DNA of 5,352 nt, taken from contig JALNZQ010000191.1 of assembly GCA_023229165.1 (NCBI GenBank), positions 1-5,352 of the forward strand, read 5' to 3'. The notes below the pieces were generated by a model. That model ran no database searches and had not been told where the DNA came from. It saw only the letters and a program-made list of their open reading frames with translations. The position numbers and the translations under genes are program-made. Source of the stretch: Methanothrix sp. (GTDB lineage Archaea > Halobacteriota > Methanosarcinia > Methanotrichales > Methanotrichaceae). Shown piece by piece: positions 1 through 4,130 of the stretch (its first letter is position 1; every line of letters begins with the position of its first letter).

Positions 1-63
1 CCTTATTTTATTATTATAGGTCTAAAAAAAGTTTGTTATGTAGTTCATATTAGTGATATATGA
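1..63 (+). CDS. Possible 3' end of an upstream gene (partial)
   Basis: Frame 1 is open from the window edge to TGA at 61-63 and would encode a hydrophobic tail ending in VVHISDI. It is too short to identify. It overlaps the next open frame, which begins at GTG 53, by 11 bases. It could be the normal end of an upstream gene or the N-terminal part of the next one, separated by a one-base shift. Confidence 0.3.
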   Translation, partial: PYFIIIGLKKVCYVVHISDI

Positions 64-235
64 TGGTAAATTTAAATATGAAGATATAATTGCACACTAC
101 AATTATATCTTACCTATCGAAAATAAAGTTAAAAAATATTTAAAAATTAGAAAAGACATTGAAATTTTACAATCAAAATTACGTTCTTTTGAGAAAAAAT
201 GGAAATTGCTACACTTTTTAGAGAATAATAAATGA
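53..235 (+). CDS. Small Lys/Ile-rich hypothetical protein, 60 aa
   Basis: I do not recognise this protein. It is charged, with a likely helical or coiled-coil stretch around residues 24-52 containing alternating Lys, Ile and Leu. The only start in frame is GTG at 53, because a TAG lies at 41-43, and no Shine-Dalgarno sequence precedes it. The true N-terminus may therefore lie in the frame-1 reading that ends at 63. Its TGA stop (233-235) overlaps the ATG of the next gene at 232, which suggests translational coupling. Codon use, rich in AAA, ATT and TTA, matches the neighbours, so it is probably genuine coding sequence even though its start is uncertain. Confidence 0.5.
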   Translation: MIYDGKFKYEDIIAHYNYILPIENKVKKYLKIRKDIEILQSKLRSFEKKWKLLHFLENNK

Positions 236-421
236 AAAATTTTGAAGAAAATATAAATAAAAATGTTATTATAACTGAAATATTAAAAGTTATTATAAGA
301 AAGTTAGGGTTTGGTACAATTACTTTGTGAAAAACTTAGTATTAATCCTTATAATATTGAAGAAGAACGTAAAAAAATAGAAGATAGATCTAAAATAGAA
401 CAAAGATTAGAAGCTATTTAA
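232..421 (+). pseudogene. Small gene split by a +1 frameshift, about 63 codons if repaired
   Basis: ATG 232 opens a frame that stops at TGA 328-330 after 32 codons. The frame one base later continues from GGT 308 to TAA 419-421 with good coding character: LVQLLCEKLSINPYNIEEE followed by a charged helix. Dropping one G from the GGG at 307-309 joins the halves into about 63 residues, reading IIRKLG then LVQLLCEKL. The shift could be a real inactivating mutation, an assembly error at the short G run, or a programmed +1 shift. No slippery site with clear supporting signals is visible. The start overlaps the previous stop as ATGA. The family is not recognised. Confidence 0.5.
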
Positions 422-431
422 ATTGATGTTA

Positions 432-445
432 TTATATTATAGAAA
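432..445 (+). promoter_or_regulatory. Possible promoter, -10 region TATATT
   Basis: TATATT at 433-438 lies in a 14-base string, TTATATTATAGAAA, that recurs exactly at 2359-2372 inside a better promoter. No good -35 element sits 16-18 bases upstream, so the case rests on this shared string. It lies 19 bases before the ATG of the Lys-rich peptide gene, in the gap after the split gene. Confidence 0.35.
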
Positions 446-457
446 AAGGATTTTTAT

Positions 458-607
458 ATGATTAGACAATATTTTAATGATAAAAATAACAAGAAGAATA
501 AAAAAGATTTTAAGTTTAGTTATGAAAAAAGAGCAGATGAAGCTAAAAAGAAGAAATATAATAATAAAAATAAAGAAGATAATAAAAAGGAAGAAAATGA
601 TATCTGA
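458..607 (+). CDS. Lys/Asn-rich basic small protein, 49 aa
   Basis: ATG 458 follows a good Shine-Dalgarno, AAAAAGGA at 443-450, with a 7-base spacer. The frame runs to TGA 605-607. The product is dominated by Lys, Asn, Glu and Asp; its N-terminus reads MIRQYFNDKN and the remainder is hydrophilic and probably disordered. No domain is recognised. A basic peptide of this type could bind nucleic acid, but that is only a guess. It is the first gene after the possible promoter at 432. The strong ribosome binding site is the main reason to believe it. Confidence 0.55.
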   Translation: MIRQYFNDKNNKKNKKDFKFSYEKRADEAKKKKYNNKNKEDNKKEENDI

Positions 608-629
608 TTTTTTTAGTTTCTAAGAATGT

Positions 630-833
630 ATGTGTGATTGTCATAATAAAAATTCCTCTATGGTACATTGTATTCCTTGTTGTTATCAATGCCCTATATG
701 TGTAAAAAATATTAAAATAGGATATTATACAGCACATAAAGAAAAATGTAAAGAAAAAAATAAGTTTAAAGATATGAGAGATATTTATTCAATATTTAAG
801 AATATATTTAATAATGGGGGTAAAAATGGCTAA
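630..833 (+). CDS. Small Cys-rich protein with C2HC zinc-finger motif, 67 aa
   Basis: The first half is dense in Cys and His (C2, C4, H5, H13, C14, C17, C18, C21, C24, H36, C40). The spacing C21-x2-C24-x11-H36-x3-C40 resembles a classical C2HC zinc finger, and C14-x2-C17 with the N-terminal Cys and His residues could bind a second zinc. The second half is a Lys/Phe-rich tail. Zinc-finger peptides of this size in phages may bind nucleic acid or other proteins, but no target is evident. ATG 630 is used because ATG 626 reaches a stop at once; no clear Shine-Dalgarno precedes it. The 3' end overlaps the next start, and its GGGGGT codons provide the next ribosome binding site. Confidence 0.6.
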   Translation: MCDCHNKNSSMVHCIPCCYQCPICVKNIKIGYYTAHKEKCKEKNKFKDMRDIYSIFKNIFNNGGKNG

Positions 834-1038
834 TGATTTTTATAGTGGTTTTGTTGTAGTTATGAAAGAAGACATCGATGAAGAAAGAATGAAAAAGATT
901 ATGGATACATTAGGGATGATTAAAGATGTTGTAGATGTTAAACCTATAGAAAGAGAAAAAACAGAGCAAAGAATACAAAAATCACGTATTAAAAATGAAA
1001 TAATGCAAGCTATAAATGATGTTGTAGCTAAAATATGA
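826..1038 (+). CDS. Conserved-looking small protein of unknown function, 70 aa
   Basis: I favour ATG 826 because GGGGGT at 816-821 is well placed as a Shine-Dalgarno; ATG 814 would add four residues and has no such site. The protein begins MANDFYSGFVVVMKEDIDEE, continues with IKDVVDVKPIE, and ends in a charged helix with KSRIKNEIMQAI. From memory, this beta-helix-beta-helix plan with a YxGxVVV start and an RxxxEI/L-type tail matches a small protein family common in phages and some bacteria, whose role is unknown to me. It overlaps the zinc-finger gene by 8 bases and lies 16 bases before the NADAR gene, so co-transcription is likely. Confidence 0.7.
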   Translation: MANDFYSGFVVVMKEDIDEERMKKIMDTLGMIKDVVDVKPIEREKTEQRIQKSRIKNEIMQAINDVVAKI

Positions 1039-1054
1039 AAGTATATAGAAAAAT

Positions 1055-1480
1055 ATGATAGGCCCATTTAAAAATCAGTACGAATTTCTTTCTAATTTTT
1101 CATCATCTGTAATTTTTTACGATGGTTTTACTTATCCTACTGTTGAACATGCTTTTCAAGCAAGTAAAAGTATGAATTATGCTATTAGAAAATCTATATC
1201 AGAAGCTAAGACACCTGGTAATGCTAAAAGTATTGGAAGACATTTAGAATTAAGACCTTATTGGCATAATATTAAAATTGCTATTATGACAGATTTAGTA
1301 GCTAAAAAATTTGCAATTCGCGAATTACAAATAAAATTGTTAGATACAGGTAATGAAGAATTAGTAGAAAAAAATTGGTGGAATGATGTTTTCTGGGGAG
1401 TTTGTAATGGTATCGGTGAAAACAATTTAGGTAAAATTTTAATGAATATAAGAGAAAATATAAGAAAAGGTAATTTATGA
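1055..1480 (+). CDS. NADAR domain protein (YbiA/RibX-like), 141 aa
   Basis: The whole protein is a NADAR domain: EFLSNF (10-15), YPTVEHAFQASK (27-38), TPGNAKSIGR (53-62), LRPYW (66-70), KF (85-86), LLDTG (95-99), NWWNDVFWGVC (107-117) and NNLGKILM (123-130). Members cleave N-glycosidic bonds in ADP-ribose- or riboflavin-related substrates. Some remove ADP-ribose from guanine in DNA and act as antitoxins to DarT1, while YbiA acts on riboflavin-pathway intermediates. The protein is cytoplasmic and has the family's compact length. In a phage, a plausible role is reversal of host ADP-ribosylation defence or NAD-related metabolism; this is inference. No strong Shine-Dalgarno is visible. The stop overlaps the next start as ATGA. 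No DarT toxin is seen nearby. Confidence 0.93.
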   Translation: MIGPFKNQYEFLSNFSSSVIFYDGFTYPTVEHAFQASKSMNYAIRKSISEAKTPGNAKSIGRHLELRPYWHNIKIAIMTDLVAKKFAIRELQIKLLDTGNEELVEKNWWNDVFWGVCNGIGENNLGKILMNIRENIRKGNL

Positions 1481-2163
1481 GTTGGTTAAGTAAAAATATT
1501 CCTACACTTTTTATAGAAGCACCTGATGGTTCTGTTCATTTTCGTTTAAGTAAATTTTGTGTTTATGAAGATTCTAATGATATAAATAAAACAAAAAAAA
1601 TATATTTTTTTAAAAATAAAATATCTTATATATTAGAGGAAACTGTTATAAATTGGCTTTTTGAAGCACGTAATGATTTCTATAATAAAGTACAAAAATA
1701 TATTAACGAAAATGAAAAAATATCATTAATTAATATAGAAAAAGATAAATCTATATTAAGTTTAGAAGCAAATCTTATTAGAATAGAAAGAGAAAAAAAT
1801 TTATTAGAAGATGCATATGGTGAAAATTTAGAAGAAGTGATTAATCTTAAAAAAGAAGTTTCAAAATTAGAGGGAATTTTAGAATCAAAAAGTAGAGAAA
1901 AAGAAGAATTGAAAGAATGGTTTAATTCTGAAATAAATAATCGTGAAGAATTAATTAAGTCTTTAAGAGAAACAATAAATAAATTTAGAGAAGAATTAAA
2001 TAGAGTTGCAAATGATTTAAATTTAAAGAATAGTGATAATATAGATAAGTTGAGAAAAGAATTTGAAATGCTTGATAAAGATTTTGTAGATGTGGCTAAA
2101 TCTATGGGTGTATTTAGTAATGAAGAAAGTAGACCTAAAAGAGGTTATAGAATAAAATTATAA
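1477..2163 (+). CDS. Coiled-coil protein of unknown function, 228 aa
   Basis: The N-terminal 75 residues look globular, with short beta-like segments (TLFIEAP, SVHFRLSKFCVY, KKIYFFKNKISYI) and a helix around WLFEARNDFYNKV. Residues of about 80-205 form a long Glu/Lys/Leu coiled coil with heptad-like spacing, and the C-terminus ends RPKRGYRIKL. There is no signal peptide or membrane segment. The start overlaps the NADAR stop (ATGA), with AAAAGG at 1465-1470 as ribosome binding site, so it is very likely translated together with NADAR. It might be a structural or scaffold-like accessory protein, but similar low-complexity coils occur in many unrelated proteins and no function can be assigned. 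Confidence 0.8.
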   Translation: MSWLSKNIPTLFIEAPDGSVHFRLSKFCVYEDSNDINKTKKIYFFKNKISYILEETVINWLFEARNDFYNKVQKYINENEKISLINIEKDKSILSLEANLIRIEREKNLLEDAYGENLEEVINLKKEVSKLEGILESKSREKEELKEWFNSEINNREELIKSLRETINKFREELNRVANDLNLKNSDNIDKLRKEFEMLDKDFVDVAKSMGVFSNEESRPKRGYRIKL

Positions 2164-2189
2164 GGTATGATTATAATTTTATAAGAACT

Positions 2190-2288
2190 ATGAGTTCTAG
2201 ATTGATTAATGAAGATATTAGAAATATAGCTAAAAAATTAGGTTTTTTAGATGATAGAAGTTTATGTAAACATATAATAAAAATTTAA
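2190..2288 (+). CDS. Possible small ORF, 32 aa
   Basis: ATG 2190 opens a 32-codon frame starting MSSRLINEDIRN and ending HIIKI at TAA 2286-2288. Its composition is like that of the neighbouring genes. The same frame is also open upstream as far as the previous gene's stop region (YDYNFIRT precedes the ATG), so it may be a remnant of a longer sequence. Only a weak AAGAA precedes the ATG. The family is not recognised. Confidence 0.35.
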   Translation: MSSRLINEDIRNIAKKLGFLDDRSLCKHIIKI

Positions 2289-2336
2289 TTTAAAAAACCG
2301 ATATTTTTTAAAAAAATAATAAATTATAAAAAACAA
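2289..2336 (+). other. AT-only intergenic stretch before the promoter
   Basis: This short gap contains an A/T-rich inverted repeat: TTTAAAAAA at about 2289-2297 against TTTTTTAAA at about 2304-2312, with CCGATA between. Without a G/C core or a following T run it is a poor intrinsic terminator on the plus strand. It may simply isolate the next promoter. Confidence 0.25.
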
Positions 2337-2372
2337 TTGATTTTAATTTATGAATTTGTTATATTATAGAAA
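2337..2372 (+). promoter_or_regulatory. Sigma70-type extended -10 promoter
   Basis: TTGATT (2337-2342) and TATATT (2360-2365) are separated by 17 bases, and TG at 2357-2358 one base before the -10 makes it an extended -10 promoter. Transcription should start near 2372. The 13-base core TTTGTTATATTAT (2355-2367) recurs exactly at 3893-3905. It is placed to drive the 27-codon leader ORF, the terminator, the phosphoesterase and the tRNA genes, probably using host RNA polymerase. Confidence 0.75.
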
Positions 2373-2399
2373 TAGTTATAAATAATGGAGTTTAAATTT

Positions 2400-2483
2400 A
2401 TGAACATGTTAGTTAAAGGACAAAAGCAAGTACAACCCAAACCAGTACAGAAACCAGTATTGGAGGAGAAGGCTATTGTCTAA
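2400..2483 (+). CDS. 27-codon ORF, putative leader peptide rich in Lys, Val, Gln and Pro
   Basis: ATG 2400 follows GGAG at 2387-2390 with a 9-base spacer, and the frame ends at TAA 2481-2483. The centre reads GQKQVQPKPVQKPV. Overall it has five Lys, five Val, four Gln and three Pro, whereas Gln and Pro are rare in the neighbours (7 of 244 residues in the phosphoesterase, 4 of 228 in the coiled-coil protein). Codons 23-25, GAG AAG GCT (2466-2474), are exactly complementary to 2513-2521, the 5' arm of the terminator downstream. Promoter, leader ORF and overlapping structures resemble amino-acid operon attenuators. The alternative is an ordinary small Pro/Gln-rich phage protein whose gene is followed by its own terminator. 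Confidence 0.6.
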   Translation: MNMLVKGQKQVQPKPVQKPVLEEKAIV

Positions 2484-2523
2484 AACTAATTTAATATATA
2501 GATATAGATAAAAGCCTTCTCTT
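2464..2523 (+). promoter_or_regulatory. Putative antiterminator hairpin of an attenuator
   Basis: Bases 2464-2474 can pair with 2513-2523 over 11 pairs, with one G-U at 2465/2522 and nine consecutive Watson-Crick pairs in 2466-2474/2513-2521. The right arm is the 5' arm of the intrinsic terminator, so the two structures exclude each other. A ribosome at the leader stop codon would cover the left arm and favour termination; one stalled at about codons 8-18 would leave it free and favour readthrough. Confidence 0.55.
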
Positions 2524-2549
2524 AAAAAGAGAGGGCTTTTTTATTTTTT
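2511..2549 (+). terminator. Intrinsic terminator between leader ORF and phosphoesterase gene
   Basis: Arms 2511-2523 (AAAGCCTTCTCTT) and 2527-2539 (AAGAGAGGGCTTT) form a 13-bp stem with one T-G pair and an AAA loop, followed by a T-rich tract to 2549. It ends 15 bases before the phosphoesterase ATG. No separate promoter is evident between them, so readthrough must matter if the downstream unit depends on the promoter at 2337. Confidence 0.85.
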
Positions 2550-2564
2550 AAGCAAGGATAAAGA

Positions 2565-3299
2565 ATGACTTTTATAACAGGTGATATTCATGGTTATATA
2601 GATATTCATAAATTAAGTTCAAAAGAATGGCCTGAAGGTTGTAATTTAACTAAAAATGATTATCTTATAATATCAGGAGATTTTGGTTTAGTGTGGAGTG
2701 ATCCTGCTAAAAAAGATGAAATATTTTGGTTAGAATGGTTGTCTAATAAGCCTTGGACTACTTTAGTAATAGATGGAAATCATGAAAATCATGATTTATT
2801 AGCAAAATTAGAAATAGTAGAAAAATTTGGTGGTTTAGTTGGTAAGATTACAGATAGTATTTTTCATTTAAAAAGAGGTTATGTTTATAGTATAGAAGGT
2901 AAAAAAATTTTTACATTTGGTGGTGCTGAAAGTACAGATAAAGAAAGTAAAATATTAAAATCAAATGGTAATTTTAAGATAATTAAAAGAATAGAAGGTA
3001 AAGATTGGTGGGCAGGTGAATTACCTACAGAAGAAGAAAAAAATAGAGCATGGAAGAATTTAAAAAAAGAAGATTATAAAGTAGATATAATAATAGGTCA
3101 TACTTTTCCACAAAGATTTATAGATAAGTATGAAGCAATATTAAAAATATCAACAGGTAGAATAAATGACCCAACATCAATATTTTTAGAAGAAATTACA
3201 GATGTTGTGAAGTTTGATAAGTTTTATGGTGGTCATTTTCATGATGACTTTGAAATAGATAAGTATAGATTGCTCTTTGATAATATTGTTGAAATTTAA
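2565..3299 (+). CDS. Calcineurin-like metallophosphoesterase, 244 aa
   Basis: The dinuclear metallophosphoesterase motifs occur in order: GDIHG (6-10, metal ligands D7 and H9), GDFG (38-41, D39), GNHE (71-74, N72 and H73), GHT (178-180, H179) and GGHFH (222-226, H224 and H226). All ligands are intact, so it should be an active cytoplasmic phosphohydrolase. The substrate (phosphoprotein, nucleotide, RNA end or diadenosine polyphosphate) cannot be told from the sequence. AAGGA at 2554-2558 is a good ribosome binding site six bases before ATG 2565. The gene lies between the putative attenuator and the tRNA cluster, whose first tRNA starts one base after the stop codon, so the transcript must be processed there. 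A link to RNA or tRNA metabolism is possible but is inferred from position only. Confidence 0.92.
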   Translation: MTFITGDIHGYIDIHKLSSKEWPEGCNLTKNDYLIISGDFGLVWSDPAKKDEIFWLEWLSNKPWTTLVIDGNHENHDLLAKLEIVEKFGGLVGKITDSIFHLKRGYVYSIEGKKIFTFGGAESTDKESKILKSNGNFKIIKRIEGKDWWAGELPTEEEKNRAWKNLKKEDYKVDIIIGHTFPQRFIDKYEAILKISTGRINDPTSIFLEEITDVVKFDKFYGGHFHDDFEIDKYRLLFDNIVEI

Positions 3300-3300
3300 T

Positions 3301-3389
3301 GGGTTCGTCACCTAGTGGCCGATGGTACTTGACTTTTAATCAAGATAGCGTAAGCTACATCGCAGGTTCAAATCCTGCCGGACCCACCA
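3301..3389 (+). tRNA. tRNA-Lys (UUU) with class II-like long variable arm
   Basis: The acceptor arms GGGTTCG and CGGACCC pair, with discriminator A and encoded CCA. The anticodon arm is CTTGA-CTTTTAA-TCAAG, giving anticodon TTT; the T arm is GCAGG-TTCAAAT-CCTGC. The D stem has three pairs (ACC/GGT) with GG in the loop. The variable region is 17 bases and holds a 4-bp stem, TAGC/GCTA, closed by a GTAA tetraloop. Normal tRNA-Lys is class I with a variable loop of about five bases, so this body looks like that of class II tRNAs (Ser, Leu, bacterial Tyr). U35, U36 and A73 are compatible with lysyl-tRNA synthetase. It follows the phosphoesterase stop by one base. Confidence 0.85.
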
Positions 3390-3395
3390 TTATAA

Positions 3396-3471
3396 CGGGA
3401 TGTCGCCTAATCTGGTATGGCACTTGGTTTGGGTCCAAGAATAACTGGGGGTTCGAATCCCCCTCTCCCGA
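3396..3471 (+). tRNA. tRNA-Pro (UGG)
   Basis: It begins CGGGATG and ends TCTCCCG plus discriminator A, with the C1-G72 pair typical of bacterial tRNA-Pro. The acceptor has one T6/C67 mismatch and a terminal G-T pair. The anticodon arm CTTGG-TTTGGGT-CCAAG gives TGG, reading CCA and, by wobble, other Pro codons. The T arm is GGGGG-TTCGAAT-CCCCC. The variable loop is slightly long at seven bases. CCA is not encoded. Confidence 0.88.
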
Positions 3472-3482
3472 TTTAATTTTAT

Positions 3483-3556
3483 AGGCATATGGTCGAGTGG
3501 TATAAGACACCTGTTTTACAAATAGGAAATCAGTGGTTCGAATCCACTTATGCCTA
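3483..3556 (+). tRNA. tRNA-Val (UAC)
   Basis: The acceptor AGGCATA/TATGCCT is perfectly paired with discriminator A; CCA is not encoded. The anticodon arm CCTGT-TTTACAA-ATAGG gives anticodon TAC, reading GUA. The variable loop is AAATC and the T arm AGTGG-TTCGAAT-CCACT. The first base is A rather than the usual G of tRNA-Val, so the identity rests on the anticodon. Confidence 0.85.
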
Positions 3557-3564
3557 CTATATAC

Positions 3565-3640
3565 TGGGATGTGGTGAAGTGATTAACACATTCGGCTTTG
3601 ACCCGAATATGCGTAGGTTTGAATCCTACCATCCCAGCCA
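3565..3640 (+). tRNA. tRNA-Gln (UUG)
   Basis: The acceptor TGGGATG/CATCCCA with the U1-A72 pair and discriminator G, followed by encoded CCA, matches bacterial tRNA-Gln identity. The anticodon arm TTCGG-CTTTGAC-CCGAA gives TTG, reading CAA. The T arm is GTAGG-TTTGAAT-CCTAC. Confidence 0.9.
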
Positions 3641-3645
3641 TTTAT

Positions 3646-3770
3646 GAGTGTGTAACTCGGTGGTATAGATATTGCTTTAACATGTAAAAGAAGAACTACC
3701 CTCTACTTCTTTAAGTCGGGGTAGTTCACCAAGGCAGAAGTCGTGGTTTAGATTACCATTACGCCTACCA
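3646..3770 (+). pseudogene. tRNA gene interrupted in the anticodon loop by a 49-base hairpin insert
   Basis: The right half is well formed: anticodon-stem 3' arm GGCAG (3733-3737), variable loop AAGTC, T arm GTGGT-TTAGATT-ACCAT, acceptor TACGCCT, A73 and CCA (to 3770). The left half is acceptor GAGTGTG (3646-3652, one mismatch and three wobbles), a degenerate D region containing GGTGG, and anticodon-stem 5' arm TTGCT (3672-3676), which pairs with GGCAG through two wobbles. Between them lies extra DNA of roughly 3682-3730. Removing exactly that gives a seven-base loop, TTAACAA, with anticodon AAC (Val), but the junction is not certain. The weak D stem and mismatch suggest decay. A functional tRNA with a removable insert is not excluded. 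Confidence 0.55.
3682..3730 (+). mobile_element. Palindromic insert resembling an IS200/IS605-type end
   Basis: GAACTACCC (3693-3701) pairs perfectly with GGGTAGTTC (3719-3727). Inside, ACTT (3705-3708) pairs with AAGT (3713-3716) around a CTTT loop, with unpaired bases between the two stems. This two-tier hairpin resembles those bound by Y1 TnpA transposases. The base just before the insert ends TTTAAC (3676-3681), which matches the target reported for IS605. There is no ORF, so it would be a non-autonomous element. Confidence 0.45.
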
Positions 3771-3775
3771 TATAT

Positions 3776-3851
3776 AGGGGTATAGCTTAATTTGCAGAGC
3801 ACTGGCCTCTGAAGTCAGTTATTGAAGGTTCAAATCCTTCTACCCCCACCA
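3776..3851 (+). tRNA. tRNA-Gln (CUG), atypical
   Basis: The acceptor AGGGGTA/TACCCCC pairs except for an A1/C72 mismatch; discriminator A and encoded CCA follow. The anticodon arm CTGGC-CTCTGAA-GTCAG gives CTG, reading CAG. The variable loop is TTATT and the T arm GAAGG-TTCAAAT-CCTTC. The D loop AATTTGCA lacks the usual GG, with T at position 18. A73 and the open first pair differ from normal tRNA-Gln, so charging with Gln is assumed from the anticodon only. Confidence 0.75.
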
Positions 3852-3856
3852 ATTTT

Positions 3857-3888
3857 AAGGCAAATAATTAATTATTTGCCTTTTTTTT
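3857..3888 (+). terminator. Intrinsic terminator closing the tRNA unit
   Basis: A 26-base perfect palindrome, AAGGCAAATAATT followed by its complement (3857-3882), runs into eight T residues at 3881-3888. It lies six bases after the last tRNA. Because of its A-rich left flank it could also stop minus-strand transcription. Confidence 0.9.
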
Positions 3889-3905
3889 GATGTTTGTTAT
3901 ATTAT
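3876..3905 (+). promoter_or_regulatory. Extended -10 promoter for the downstream operon
   Basis: TATATT (3898-3903) is preceded by TG at 3895-3896 and lies in the 13-base string TTTGTTATATTAT that also occurs at 2355-2367. A possible -35, TTGCCT (3876-3881), lies 16 bases upstream, inside the terminator stem. It would drive the genes from 3936 on. Confidence 0.6.
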
Positions 3906-3935
3906 TAAAAAATAATAAATAAAAATATAATTATT

Positions 3936-4130
3936 ATGAATAAAAATAAAAATAAAAATAAAAATAAATTAGATAGAGCATATATAGCAAAATATAGAGC
4001 AAGTGGTGAATTAGTTTGTAAAAAATGTAATAAGACATATTATGAGCATCCATTGTGTTATGATTATGTTGATAATTATGGTGATCCTTATTTAAATATT
4101 TTATGTAATGGAGATTTAGTAAAATTATGA
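3936..4130 (+). CDS. Small protein with Asn-Lys repeat and zinc-binding-like Cys/His, 64 aa
   Basis: ATG 3936 opens with MNKNKNKNKN, encoded by five AATAAA units. The rest has C28-x2-C31, then H38, C41 and C57, which could bind zinc. The C28-C41 part, CKKCNKTYYEHPLC, is the most domain-like portion. There is no clear Shine-Dalgarno, only AT-rich sequence, so the start is uncertain; no other ATG occurs before the Cys region. The stop overlaps the next start as ATGA, and a GGAG near its end (4110-4113) may help start the next gene. The family is not recognised. Confidence 0.6.
   Translation: MNKNKNKNKNKLDRAYIAKYRASGELVCKKCNKTYYEHPLCYDYVDNYGDPYLNILCNGDLVKL
3939..3968 (+). repeat. Five tandem copies of AATAAA inside a coding start
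   Basis: Five exact hexamer copies encode Asn-Lys repeats. As the unit is two codons, copy-number change alters protein length without breaking frame. Such a tract can also shift by slippage. Confidence 0.9.

Noticed and set aside
543..737. Minus-strand frame, 64 codons
   Set aside because: It is antisense to the Lys-rich and zinc-finger genes, with no ribosome binding site and a composition expected from reversed A-rich coding DNA.
840..1067. Minus-strand frame, 75 codons, hydrophobic
   Set aside because: It is a shadow of the 70-residue plus-strand gene, whose family pattern and ribosome binding site are better.
2511..2549. Terminator followed by an independent phosphoesterase promoter
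   Set aside because: No -35/-10 pair with acceptable spacing was seen between 2484 and 2560 apart from AT-rich filler, although a weak one cannot be excluded.
3299..3484. 61-codon plus-strand open frame across the tRNA genes
   Set aside because: It lies over two well-formed tRNA genes and its protein is simply tRNA sequence translated.
3646..3690. Elongator or initiator tRNA-Met using the CAT at 3681-3683
   Set aside because: CAT is preceded by A rather than the required T33, and no flanking stem places it in a seven-base loop.
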